Source: Suillus spraguei (lineage: Eukaryota; Basidiomycota; Agaricomycetes; Boletales; Suillaceae). From it: a stretch of 64,000 bases of DNA. Below are positions 33,677-44,700 of this stretch, in pieces. Location: contig JABCPU010000303.1 in NCBI GenBank assembly GCA_016800925.1, positions 17,633-81,632 on the forward strand, written 5' to 3'. Numbering within the stretch: the stretch's first letter is position 1; each line of letters starts with the position of its first letter. Made by a program: the position numbers and the translations under genes. The notes below the pieces were generated by a model. The model was not told the DNA's origin. It worked only from the letters and a program-made list of their open reading frames with translations, and made no database searches.

Positions 33677-35139
33677 ATGCAGCAACAAGATGAGTCCCAC
33701 CGCCTGATGATGATGCTGACTACCAAGATCGTTGAAGTTCTGAACGGTTCTTCCACTGTCAAAGTTATAAAGGAAGGGATTCTGAACTATCGCCTCCTTC
33801 ACAAAGCTAGGTATGTTTTATTTCGCCATAAATCTTCGCAGATTGTTGAACGAATTGGATGTCTCACTTATGAAGGTTGAGGATATCGATCGAGTTGTCA
33901 GCCTGCTTGGCTTCAGAAATTGAAACGCCCGACTGCGTTGATGTGGTTTCGGATGCTGAAATTCGACGAGCAGCACTCACAATTGCACATGCTATGGTGA
34001 ACCCGTGTAAGTGTTTACCTGTTTGAGAATCAAGAGCGCGCAGCTTAATATGAACTGGGACTGGGCGAAAGACTATGTGAATTGGGATGCAGAGCGTTAT
34101 GGAGAATCAGTCAAGTTGTCACAACCTAACCACGAGGGGCTGCCTACCGGCGAACCAGAGAGACTGCGAAAATACTTTCATGAAACCGACTTAGGAAAGA
34201 TCTCGGAACCGGCCACAATCGTTGACAGGCATGGCAAGATTTTGACGATTTATTTACCCAACATTTTATCACCATCTCGTGTGGTGAGTTTATTCACCGT
34301 CCGTTTTCCCTCCCTACTAATCCAGTGCATAGGAACATGTCAATACAGCAACTAAAGGGCTGCGTAAACTGCTTCTTCGTTCCCTCCCATCCCCCATTAG
34401 CCGCAAAAGTTCCTTGGCGATCCAAAGGATTTTGTGCGCCTCAGGGTGGCGGCGAATTTGGGGCAGGCAGAATAACGATATCTCCAGCATATTTTATGCA
34501 GAGGCAAGAGGTATTCTTCTTTGCCCTTGATTTTTGTTGTCCTGGTTGAATGAAAAACCGAACTAGAGAATTCAAGATCCACTCGTGACATCAGCAGCTT
34601 ACTCCTCTGCAGAGGTGCAGGCTTGGCTTTCGGCCTTGGCAACTACCGAATTCTTCTGGAATGCTATAACGGCTGCTGTAGCTCCAGACTTATTTCAGGC
34701 TGGCTCAGCAGCGATTTTGGGCGCACAATGCGAAACTTCTTCGAAATCAAAGGCATCGCCTGCTGTGTCACGGTGGCCCTCGGTGTTTTCTGGATTAGAA
34801 GTGATCGTAAATCGTGTGACCCTCAGCCATAGGGATGGTGGCGGCGCGCCTACTCTTTATGATCTTCTAGTCAGTTTGGGCATCGGTCATACTGCGACCA
34901 TGAAATTAGCTGATGTGGGGGCTGAGCTGGATTATTTTCCCGGAACCATGGTTTACATTTCAGGCATACTTCTGGAACACTCAGTCGGACCATGGGCGAA
35001 TGGAGAGCGTTTTGTAATCGCTCATTTCATGAAGGACAAAGTTCATGACAGGATGAAGGTGCCGAGACCTCCCTTTCCTATGCAAAGATTTTTTTTGGAG
35101 ATGGTGGGCAAGGACGTCAGCAGCAGTTCGAAGAAGTAG
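33677..35139 (+). CDS. Tet/JBP-like 2OG-Fe(II) dioxygenase (left copy)
   Basis: Exon 1 starts [20 protein letters not shown]. Further exons give [40 protein letters not shown], then (frame after the intron at ~34,283-34,331) [20 protein letters not shown]. The catalytic core is [20 protein letters not shown], with the HxD iron ligands at about 34,825. It continues with the [20 protein letters not shown] strands, [20 protein letters not shown] with the distal His and the 2OG-binding Arg, and [15 protein letters not shown]. This pattern fits the fungal Tet/JBP-related oxygenases, which are thought to oxidise 5-methylcytosine and in mushrooms are associated with KDZ-type transposons. No KDZ transposase is present in this window. 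The right copy carries an extra T that breaks the frame. Substrate is inferred only. Confidence 0.65.
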
Positions 35140-35480
35140 CAAGATACCTAGCTGATAACTTAGTGAGGTACTTGTTCTCATGTACATAAACACTCGAGAG
35201 TATAGCGCTGTTTCATGTTCATGCCTCCATTCCACCAGAGAGTAAAACCTGGATGGCTGTACAAGATGAGACGCCGAGTGGTACGTTTAATACTAACAGT
35301 TGTGTTTGATGTTGATGTTAAGGTAACGGTACTTCATTGATTCTAAAAAAGTTGTTCCCTTGAACTTCGATGTTTGATGGAAATCAGCTTTGAAAAAATG
35401 TTTGACGCGGTATAGCACATCACATGAGACCCTACTTCTCCGGATTGATGGAGAAATTCACTTACTCTTTCTAATCATGA
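35140..35480. other. Intergenic, nothing recognised
   Basis: Between the Tet/JBP-like gene and the RNR fragment. No exon or repeat is seen. Confidence 0.4.
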
Positions 35481-36000
35481 TGGAGAACATCCACTTAACC
35501 TTTACCTTCGAATTCTACGGCTTGCACATCATGAAGAACATTCACTCCGACACTTATGTCAAGGATTCAGCCCAGCACGAATCCCCCTTTGACGCCGTAG
35601 GTATTATTCCTTGCGTCGAGCGCAAGACTGACTGGGCACTCAAGTGGATATCCGATCAGCGCTTGGTCGCCTTCACTACTGTCGATCGATCTCAGGTTCT
35701 TTCGCCGTCCATCTTCTGGTTCAAGAAGCATGGTCTCATGCCTGGTCTTATGTTCTCCAACGAGCTCATCAGCTGTGATGAGCATATGCACACGGATTGT
35801 GCTTGCTTGCTCTTTACCGCCTCGAGCGTCGCCCGCACCCCGAGACTGTGAAGCATATCATTACCCAGGCTGTCGTTGTCGAGCAGGAATTCTTGACAGG
35901 TTCGTCATTACTTTCACTCTATCCATTTTATGCCGGCCGTCTCTCTAGCTCCTCTCCTCCTGGCCTTATTGGCGCAAATGACATATTACACTTCCCGTAC
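35481..36000 (+). pseudogene. RNR2: Ribonucleotide reductase small subunit (R2) fragment, left copy
   Basis: The translation contains [66 protein letters not shown] and [17 protein letters not shown]. After a GT-AG intron (about 35,899-35,948) it has PPGLIGAND. These match the central block of class I R2, the diiron/tyrosyl-radical subunit. The N-terminal part, including the radical Tyr region, and the C-terminus are missing. A stretch after NIHSDTY is deleted, and several conserved positions are changed (SRDEGLH is SCDEHMH). The left copy has extra indels (35,70x, 35,84x, 35,96x), while the right copy reads [14 protein letters not shown] in frame. It is a captured or decayed fragment, not a working gene. 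Confidence 0.8.
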
Positions 36001-36213
36001 CATATACGCGAGGCATCGCACTTGTAGGGTTATGGAACAGGAGTGGGTTGCAGGCTCTCAAAGGGGCACGAGTTGCTTACCGTATGATCGGGAAGTGCAT
36101 GTGAATACCTTCCTGCGAAACCCATCGACTGCCTATGTTGCTTGTGCACCTGATGTCCCCCGCTCATACTCCCATGCGTCTCTATCCTGTTAGCGGATTT
36201 ACAGGGCACGGAC

Positions 36214-36480
36214 ATGCCTTCATTGGACTGTGTCTACGAGGTTGAGGAGAACGCGAGCGATAATAGAGTTGCTGCGAAAGATGCGAAAGGTACTCAGGGC
36301 GTCCTCAGCGCTCTAGTTCATGCTCCCATTTTTTATGCCCATTATGTTCAGCGCACTTGCGCCAGTTTATACTCTCACACTTCCCCCATGTATTATACCA
36401 CATGCCCATAGACGTGACATTGTAAAACAATATAAAGCAATACGTTCCTCTGGGCTTGGCACAATTACATTGCTTTATAA
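36214..36480. other. No supported gene
   Basis: Open frames here lack recognisable domains. The sequence may be decayed downstream sequence of the R2 fragment. Confidence 0.35.
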
Positions 36481-36482
36481 TA

Positions 36483-36838
36483 CAGTCCCAGCAGCAACCC
36501 TTCCCAAGCATTACAGCCCAGGAATGCTTTGTCCATTACTGGATAAAGGGAGCGCCGCCACACAGAGCACCATTCTCGAATAATCAAGATGCACCTGCCA
36601 GTACAGGCAGGCGCGCGCTATGCAGTTGGATTGGAATAAAGAGAGATATACGACGTGCGATCAATAAAGAAATGTATGCACTGTCCCAGCAGCAACTCCT
36701 CCGAAGCATTACAGCTCAAGAATGCTTCATCCACTACTGGATAAAGGGAGCGCGACCCCGCGAAGAGCGACTCTCAAATAATCGAGATGCACCTGCCATT
36801 ACAGGCAGACACGCGCTAGGCGGTTGGGTTGGAGCATA
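36483..36838. repeat. Two tandem ~197-bp direct repeats with hairpin words
   Basis: The copies start at 36,483 and 36,680. Each has cccagcagcaactcctccga or a variant, tggataaagggagcgc, and a small palindrome cacctgccattacaggcag. Part of the unit (caactcctcccaagc...tacagc...gggagc) resembles sequence at 19,940-19,998 next to the left satellite. Mirrored at 49,626-49,982. Confidence 0.8.
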
Positions 36839-37201
36839 GAATAGAGGAAAGAGATGGTTGATGAAGAAAGAGAGATTGAATCGCAGAAGATAAAGGTCAA
36901 CCTAACCAAAACAAAACCAAATATGTACAACAGGTACAAATAAACCTTGTCTATGAGTCATGTGATCTATGGTCGGTGGCAAATCTTGCCGTCATCATTT
37001 GCTAATTTACGGTAAAAAACTAAATTCTCACCTTAACCATGCATCCAGCATGCAGCTGTGGGAAATCAACAGAGACCAAAAATAGATACACGTGCTGTAA
37101 GGAATATATAAGGAATATATAAGTTGGCCATCTTTCCAGATTTCCTGCTTCTCATTTTGTCACTCCCCATTTTGTCAACCCCTATTTCTTCAATTCATAA
37201 T

Positions 37202-39571
37202 ATGGCGTCTGTCAACACTGCAGGTACGGCCTGACTTACTTCAATTGACCCGCGAAGAAGATATTGATATCGACTGGAAATACCAACTCTGCAGGGGGAG
37301 CAAGAAGCCTGAATTACGAGGCCACAACAGTACAACTGCCTTATGCCATCACGTCATTCGCGATCCCTACAATCAATGCGGAATGCATCATCGATGAGAC
37401 AGAGACTGTAGTGACATACCGTCCCCCGGAAGTGACTGATATTGTTGACCATGAGACCAGGGAGATATTTCAAACCGCCCGGGTGCCCGTTATGAAGGGC
37501 GAGGCGCAGATAGGGTACATACCACTGCCTATGCGATACCAGGCGGTATGGCTTGAATTGTCATACTGCATAGTGCTCTACACTCAGATGTGGAGACTTT
37601 GGGCTCAGGAAGAGAAAAATGCAAAGAGGAAGTCGCAGAGGGAGAACGCTGCCATTCTTCGTCGGAACTGCGGTGCTTTCGTAGCACAACATATGCTGGC
37701 AAGATTGCTTGCCGTGGATGAATTGGTCAGCTTATCCCATGACACCGTAACACCTGGGGAAGAGAGAGTCCGTATTCTTGATGAATGGAAGATTCGATGG
37801 TGCCGCGATTGGTTCAACACGACTTACGACGAGGTCGCTCGCACAGGAGCTAAATTCCTCAATGCTGATCCCATCAGGCCGGAAAACCAAGCTTTTTTTG
37901 GCGAGTTTATCTTCTTAGGTCGCATTATAACGTCATCTAATGATGAAGTATATTACTATATAGAGGGGGACTGGAATATACAAGGAGATGGGAAGGGTTT
38001 TTTGGCGCCTCCACAAGACCTGGAAAAATGGTTTCACGGGCAGATCGATGGGCTTGATAGGGCATTTAAAGCGAAGCTGAAACGCGATGCCCTTGCAACC
38101 TTGAAGAAGCCAGATCTTTACACCGAAACTCATTACAACAGCCAGGCGAGGTTGCCAGCGAGATGGCACGAGGGACACAAACCTGCTCCGTATTTCTGGA
38201 GTGAAAAACAATGGAACTGGGTGGCCGAAGGTAATACTTTCAGTCTGTGCTAGTGTACCGCCAGCTGATAACTCCATAACTTGCAGGCAACTCCTTTTGG
38301 GATACGCCTATTGACCTCTTGTTCTATATACTCACAGAAGACCCCCCGTACTCCAGTTTTCAGCAGTTCATGCAAAACCTGAACTCCCTCCTTCACATAG
38401 TGGTTCGACAACCCCAAATGCAGCAGGTCTGCGACGTAGCGCAACAGCTCTGGATGGGTGAGATGACTTGGAGGGAGTTCGTGGACGCTATGATGAACCG
38501 CTACTTGCAGCTTCCTGATGCCAAGCGCGAGACTTCTGAAAAGCCAGGTATGCTCACTTCCCCCACATTGTTGTCTGTGTTTTTGACCATTCTAGATCCG
38601 AAAAATGTGTTTAATACGCTGGAAGCTCGGTTGGTCCTGGAAGGATACATTCGCCGGCATAAAGAGGACGAGGTTGGCAAACCCTGGGATGAGAAAGATG
38701 TTATCCTGTGGCAATCCTTAAGCAGAGTCACTGTGAAGAAGTATAAGTGTGTCTGGGAGTGGATAATCTCCCAGATCATATTAGGCAAGAAGGTACCAGA
38801 TGCGTTGAAGGAGGCAGGTTTGTGGTGGAGGAAAAAAAAGATTGCAAGTGAGCCTTCTTTCAGATAATTAGCGCATACGTATTAATCATGCGTGACCAGA
38901 TAAGGTACAAAAATTGCAAAACGTGCGGCAGAGGCCACATAATAAGCGAGCTAGTTCTGGTAAGCAAACGTAATAAATAGCTGCTCAAATAAGCAACCTA
39001 TCTTACCAGGCCATACTGACATAGAGATGCGCGAGGACAATCACAGCGAACGTTCTGCATCTTCTCATCAAGATGCAGGGCCCACCTGGACCGATATAGG
39101 TATGCAGGAGGACTACAGCCCTGAAGGTTCGGGATCCAGTGAGCAGAAGCAATCACACTCCTCAAACAGCGTTTCATCTTACATTGATTAGATCAACTCG
39201 ACGTTGAGATGCGCGAGGACAATAATAATCCTAATGGTTCTGAATCCACTGCGCGTAACACACTTCAGCCTTCAACCCAACCGCTGTCGCTACCTGTTCC
39301 CAGCAACGTCCAGAACGAGGTCGAAAATGCTCTGTATCGTTTTATACAATTCTGGCGCCACGGATCTATCAATCGGTATGAAGCCGAGATGAAGGACTAC
39401 TACTCATTGGATTATGCAACAGTCATCAGGGAACATGTGGAATCCCTGAGAGCTCAGGATGAGACGGATAATCCGATGCCTCCGCTGGGCCTCTTTGACA
39501 CATTCGCTAACGGCTTGAAAGCGATTGCTGCCAGGAAAGAGGCTGAACGGGAGCAAGAAGAACTATTATAA
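37202..39571 (+). CDS. Uncharacterised family-X protein, paralogue X3 (left copy)
   Basis: The 22-nt first exon MASVNTA (37,202-37,223) is followed by gtacgg. Exon 2 begins near 37,27x and encodes FAIPTINAECIIDETETVVT, YIPLPMRYQAVWLELSYCIV, MWRLWAQEEKNAKRKSQREN, LDEWKIRWCRDWFNTTYDEV and DPIRPENQAFFG. Then come EKWFHGQIDGLDRAFKAKLK, LPARWHEGHKPAPYFWSEKQ, LWMGEMTWREFVDAMMNRYL and RLVLEGYIRRHKEDEVGKPW. After several short exons it ends with AIAARKEAEREQEELL, as in X1 and X2. At the site where X1 and X2 have an intron with gtgagt, X3 has gcgagt at 37,901, with AG at 37,963, probably a GC-AG intron. Reading through it stays open, so splicing may be optional. Function unknown. Confidence 0.65.
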
Positions 39572-40417
39572 CTGCGTGTCAATAGTAATCCTCATACGGC
39601 GCGCCAAGCCAACTACCGCATGCTGCTGATTGAGTTCAGATCGATATGGAATTGCAATCAAGTAGTATTACCGAACTGCAGCAAACTGTAATAGACCTTA
39701 TTTCAGGCAAATAGTGAGTTCGCGTTCACGGATAAATGTGGGTTTTTTTATTGGCTCCTAAAACGCAGCGTTTTCCACGGCGGTGAGGCGGGAGCTCGAC
39801 TTCACAGAGAAAGGCTGGTGATCGGTTCATCTGTGATTGCCTGCCATTCATCTCCGTCGCCCCATTCCTAACCGCGCATGAAAAAAATCTCAATTGTTTG
39901 TGGCAAAGCCTATTGGGACGGACTGCATTGATGTGATGCCGATCATATTGAGGGCCATGCTTACCGCAATATTTGGGCCAGACGCTAATATTTAATGTGT
40001 AAAAAAATCTCGTCCATTGGCCACAACAGGGTCGGCGGGGAGTGATATGCGGTACCGAATTAAATCAAAACAAGGAAACATCCTAATACAGACAGACTCC
40101 AATAGGGGGTTGCTGTATTTTATGCCGTGATCCACCAACCGATCTTGCAGGCAATTGTTAATCCTTAAGAAATTGACTCGGTCCCTAAGTTCTGTGTTTC
40201 CGGCGCTCATGGTTGAAAATTTCTGCACTAGTTATTTTTTTTTTTCAGTCCTTAGGGCAACCATATCGTTGAAAATTTTCTCCTTGGTTGGTATTTTTTT
40301 TTGGTATGGTGCAGGGCGGCGTATTCGGCAGCAAATTGTATAAGACTCAGCACAAGCAAATCATGGCTCCCCAGCAATACAGCACAACCTTAGCCCTATC
40401 TACCAAACCTGACCTCA
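39572..40417. other. Intergenic between X3 and the C2H2/OrsD gene (mirrored at 46,048-46,893)
   Basis: No exon recognised. Homopolymer runs (poly-T at 40,239-40,249 and 40,295-40,304) lie about 110-180 bp upstream of the next start codon, possibly part of its promoter. Confidence 0.45.
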
Positions 40418-43167
40418 ATGTCTGATAACCCTCTTGTATGTCAATTGCCTGGCTGTGAGGATGCTCCTCCATTGGCAAATTTCGCCGCTGCCCGCAGGCA
40501 TCGTCACCGCTACCACGGCGTCCCAGTCCCCTTTGATTATGAAGGCTGCCAGTACATCGTGGCCCACTCCAATAATCGTTACACCTGCCCATTGCCTGAC
40601 TGCGGCAAACTTTTCAAACAACGCGACAGTATAGAAGTTCATATTATCTCTGATCATGGCATCGCCGCTGATATAAAAATTTTTGCAACTCCTCCAAGTG
40701 AGCATTGCATGACGTTCAGTATCGCCTTGTCTTTGTATTGATTCCAGCTATTTTCTAGTTGGAAACGCCGTCGTGCACGTTCCTGTACCAGCTGCCTCAA
40801 GCACTCAGGGGGTTAGAGTGTTAGGTGAGAGCAATGGATCCCTCTTATCAAGCAAACGGGCACTCACAGGGAATGCTTTTGTCCCGCTTTACAGTCACCG
40901 CGCCGCTGCAGATTCAGACAGGGTGTGTCTCGCGCCTTCGACGGACTACTTGAAGTCCAATGAAGTCCTGGATGCACTGGGCGTTTGCATGCATACCGCG
41001 CTTAATATTCTCATCTGTTATGCCTGCGGCGTGGCATTGACTACTGAGATGGTGGCAGGCCATAGAAAAAATCACCACCATTCTTATAAGGCACGTTCAT
41101 CACTTGTCCCATGAATCTTTCTCTGAACAAATATCACCCTAGGTGGCATCCTCAGATCTGGAAGCTTTCTTGCATTTCTGCTCCAAGTCCAATGTGCATG
41201 CAAAACCGGAGCAGGTCAAGTTGCCAGTTCCTGGAGGACCCCCCGTCCAGTTCTTAGCAGACCCAGTCAAAGGTGTAGCCTGTACGGCATCTCCTGAATG
41301 TACGTATTGCGTCAAGGATGAGGAGACCATGCAAAAACACGGTAGGAAAAAACATGCAGCCAGCGTTTTGGGCGAGGTTCAGTACCGTCCTTGCCTCATC
41401 CAGCGTCTCTTCACCGGAGTAGGGAATGCATATTTCGAGATCGGCCAGAACGCTGTCTCAGCCATTAAACCTGACTTGAAAGCCGCCCTTCAGACCAAGT
41501 TCTTAGCTGCGCGTGATGTCCCATTGGTCATTCCACCAAATACTGAACGAGAGAGGACTCCCCTTGTTCGCTGCATGGGGTGGGATAAATTCTCACCCAC
41601 GTCCGTATGAATCCAACCCAGAGACGGGCGGCCGACCAAATCAAGAACAAACATTCTCCAGAGGAGCACGGCGGTCTTCTCACCCGTCTTGCCGCAGCTA
41701 TCAAAGACCACATGGCCAAAGCATCTAGTATCTTGGATGGTCACCCGCACAAGTTGACCTCTCAAAAGTCCTTCTTGTATGTGATGCCATTACCCCTGAG
41801 ACCAGGTGAGTAGATCGCATCTTAGCTGGCATCGCATCTTCGTTGATGCCATCTGAAGATTTTTCCAGTGACAATCATTGGAAGCCATAGTGTCAGATGA
41901 CACAACGAATTATCCTAACTTCATGACAAGTCATGAGGGCATTTCATTCGCATCCCACCTCGGATTTCCATTGGAGTTCACATTCGCACTTCAGGCTCTG
42001 CAAAACCGACATATTGGAGAGCCTCCTAGCTGTTCTGAGAGATGTACTCGAGCACGCCGTCGAAGGATGATCGGCCTACCATGAGCTTGCATGGTCCTGG
42101 TCGATACTGAACCCAGCCCAATGCGTCATGATCGATGGGCAAACCCAATTCGAGAGCTGTTTGGCTGAGGCGTTCGAGGTAGATGGGATTTCGCAGATCC
42201 TGCCCTTTTACCCAGACCTTGCAAAATTTCAAGTACCTTTCAACGCAACCTCGCTCCTAGAAGCACTCTTGGATGAAAGACAAGGATACTGATTCTGTGC
42301 ATGCGGGATGACTATGAGTTGAGCTTGTCTCGTGCGATGGGGCAGTTTATTTCACTGCTCACTTTGCATCGCCAAAGCCGCGTCCGCTCGAATTATTCAG
42401 CGTGCCCGCCGTCTCGGTTCCTCCCACCACTTTCACTTTCTCTACGAGATGCAGCAGTTCGCATCTTCACTTGCCTTTATCAAAACAAGGAATCCGAACT
42501 CTTTACGGCGATTCCTTGATGTCGAATCTATCACCCATTGGCACTCAAAACCATGCATATGGAAAAGCTTCGAGACGGCATTCAGTGGATCCTTGAGGGA
42601 CTTTGAAATTCGCTAATTCTACCCTCACGCCGACAACGTCATGTTGAAGCGCGTGCCGGATCATTTCAATGTATCCACACCAACGCCGCGAGGTTATTCA
42701 TTTCTGTCGGAAGAGCCTTTTCTATGACAATCGACACACTCTTTATCTTCTTCTTTTGTGAAATCTACGGACCTTGGCTATGTCGACAATGAAGGTCGCA
42801 TAGCTTGGAACATCCTGAATAAGGAGCTCCTGAAGCGCACACCAGGCTCTGGGACCATTTATATTTGCTTGTATATGACGACTCATAATTTTCCTGTCGC
42901 GAACCAATTCATTATCATTTCAGGTGTTGCAATGCGGACAGGCATCTCAACCTCTTCGTGGGGGCAAGAAATGTTTATTCTGACTGCTTAACAGCAGAGA
43001 AGAAGACTGCATCACTGATCGAGGACTTCCTGCACCCCTGGATTCGTGCCAAAAGACGTGGCTTTTTGGGTCCTGAAATTGCTGGGAGGGGGATTACGAA
43101 CGCTGAAGGCCATCTGGCCGCGTTGATATGGGCGAGGAAGCGGCATCTCTACAAAAACGTTGAGTAA
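40418..43167 (+). pseudogene. C2H2 / OrsD-type zinc-finger gene, truncated at the palindrome centre (left copy)
   Basis: The start MSDNPLVCQLPGCEDAPPLA includes two C2H2-like fingers, the second being YTCPLPDCGKLFKQRDSIEV ... HIISDHG. After introns comes an OrsD-like finger, ILICYACGVALTTEMVAGHR, then TASPECTYCVKDEETMQKHG and CLIQRLFTGVGNAYFEIGQN, which parallels LVQRLFSRAQYFVVHAML of the gene at 15.9-19.9 kb. A one-base shift near 41,597 leads to NPTQRRAADQIKNKHSPEEH and DHMAKASSILDGHPHKL. From 41,765 the frame is broken by many indels, but pieces such as YVDNEGRIAWNI and LIEDFLHPWIRAKRRGFLGP ... AEGHLAALIWARKRHLYKNV continue the family up to the centre. Any recombinase-like or helicase C-terminus is lost. 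In Agaricomycetes such genes are, to my knowledge, often telomere-proximal. Confidence 0.55.
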
Positions 43168-44700
43168 CGCGTATCATCCTTAGCCGCGAAAACTTGGCTG
43201 CAGTGTGATTCGCCCCCCTTCTCCAACGAGAGGTAGCTGCAATGCAGGCCACGCAGTGGAAAGATGTCGCGGCTAAGGTGATAGCGCGTTACTCACGTTG
43301 TAGAGATGGCTCGGCTTCCTCGCATATGCAACGCCGGCCAGGATGGCTTCAGCCTGTTCGTTAATCCCCCTCCCAGCATTTCAAGACCAGAAAGCCACGT
43401 CTTTTGGCACGAATCCAGGGGTGCAGGAGTCCGGATCAGTTGATTGCAGTCTTCTTCTTAAGCAAGTCAGAATAAACATTTCCTTGCCCCCCCGAAGAGG
43501 TTGCGATCCTGATCCGCATTGCACACCTGATGATCGATGAATTGCGTTCCGCGACAGGAATTATGAGTTCTCTATACAGCAAATGATAAATGTGCTCCCA
43601 GAGCCTGGATGTGCGCTTCAGGAGCTCCTTTATTCAGGGATGTTTCCAAGCTATGCGACCTTCATTGTCGACCATAGCGAAGGTGTTAGGATTTCACAAG
43701 AAGAAGAAAAGAGTGTGTCGATTGTCATAGAAAGGCTCTTCGACAGAAATGAATAAACCTCGCGTTGCCGTTGCGTGTGGTCATCCGTTGACATGACCGC
43801 ACGCGCTCAACACTGAACGTGTCGAGCGTCGAGGGGTAGAGGATAGCGAACTTTCAAAGTCCCTCATGGATCCAGCTGAATGCCGTCTCGAAGCTTTCCA
43901 TATGCATGTTGAGTGCCAATGGTGATAGATTCGACATCCAGGACGACGTAGACGTTAAGGTTCCTTTGTTTGATTAAAGGCAGTGAAGATGCGAACTGCT
44001 GCTCTCGTAGAGAAAAGTTGAAAGTGCGTGGAGGACGAGACGGAGAGCGACGCTGATGAATTCGAGCCGACGCGGCTGGCGATGCAAGTGAGCAGTAGAA
44101 CTAATGAATAGCACGAGACAAGCTCACTCATAGTCATCCGCGTGCACAGAATCAGTATCCTTGTCTTTATCCAAGGAGGTGGCTTCTAGGACGAGTTGCG
44201 TTTGCAAAGGTACTTGGAGATTTTGCCAAGGGTCTGGGGTTTTAAAGAGGCAGGAATCGGCGAAGATTACCATGCTACTCGAAGGGCCCTCGAGCCAAAC
44301 ACTCTCTGAATGGGGTGTGCCATCGATCGTGACGCATTGGGCTTGGGGTCAGTATCGACCAGGGGACCATGCCAGCTTGGATGGTAGGCCGATCATCCTC
44401 TTCCGGGGCGTGCTCGAGTCATCTCTCAGAAACAGCTAGGGCGCTCTTCAATATGCTCGGTTTGCCAGAGCTGAAAGAGTGCCGAATGTGAACTCCATGG
44501 AAATCCGAGGTGGATGGCGAATGATGCCCCTCATGATTGGATCATGAAGGTTAGGATGATTCGTGTTGTTGTCATCTGACACAGCTTCCAATGATTGTCA
44601 CTGAAAAATTTCAGTGGCATCAACGAAGATAGCGATGCAGCTAAGATGCGACTACTCACTGGTCTTCGGGTTTATGGCATCACCATTTAACAAAGGACTT
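41765..44700. other. Indel-rich centre of the palindrome
   Basis: The two halves align throughout in inverted orientation but differ by frequent one- to few-base insertions and deletions. For example, gatgccatctgaagattttt faces gatgccactgaaatttttc. Immediately outside, at 41,490-41,765 and 44,700-44,975, the arms are identical. The boundary is sharp. This is the error profile of uncorrected single-molecule reads, so reading frames here should not be trusted in either half. Confidence 0.85.

Larger units (their letters stand above)
23021..43231. repeat. Left arm of a ~40.4-kb palindrome
   Basis: Every feature from 23,021 to about 41,765 has an inverted counterpart whose coordinates sum to 86,460-86,465. 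Differences are almost all one-base homopolymer length changes. The inner 1.4 kb of the arm is far noisier. No spacer beyond about 30 bp is seen at the centre. Confidence 0.95.

Noticed and set aside
41490..41765. Minus-strand frame opposite the OrsD-type gene (and its mirror at 44,700-44,975)
   Set aside because: It is the antisense of a better supported zinc-finger coding exon.
22371..43167. KDZ or Plavaka transposase, RecQ helicase or integrase within the palindrome
   Set aside because: I searched the translated exons by eye for their typical motifs and found none. The X family does not show them.
43168..43600. Separate genes at the palindrome centre
   Set aside because: Open frames here are short, lie in the indel-rich zone and are explained as broken parts of the OrsD-type gene and its antisense.
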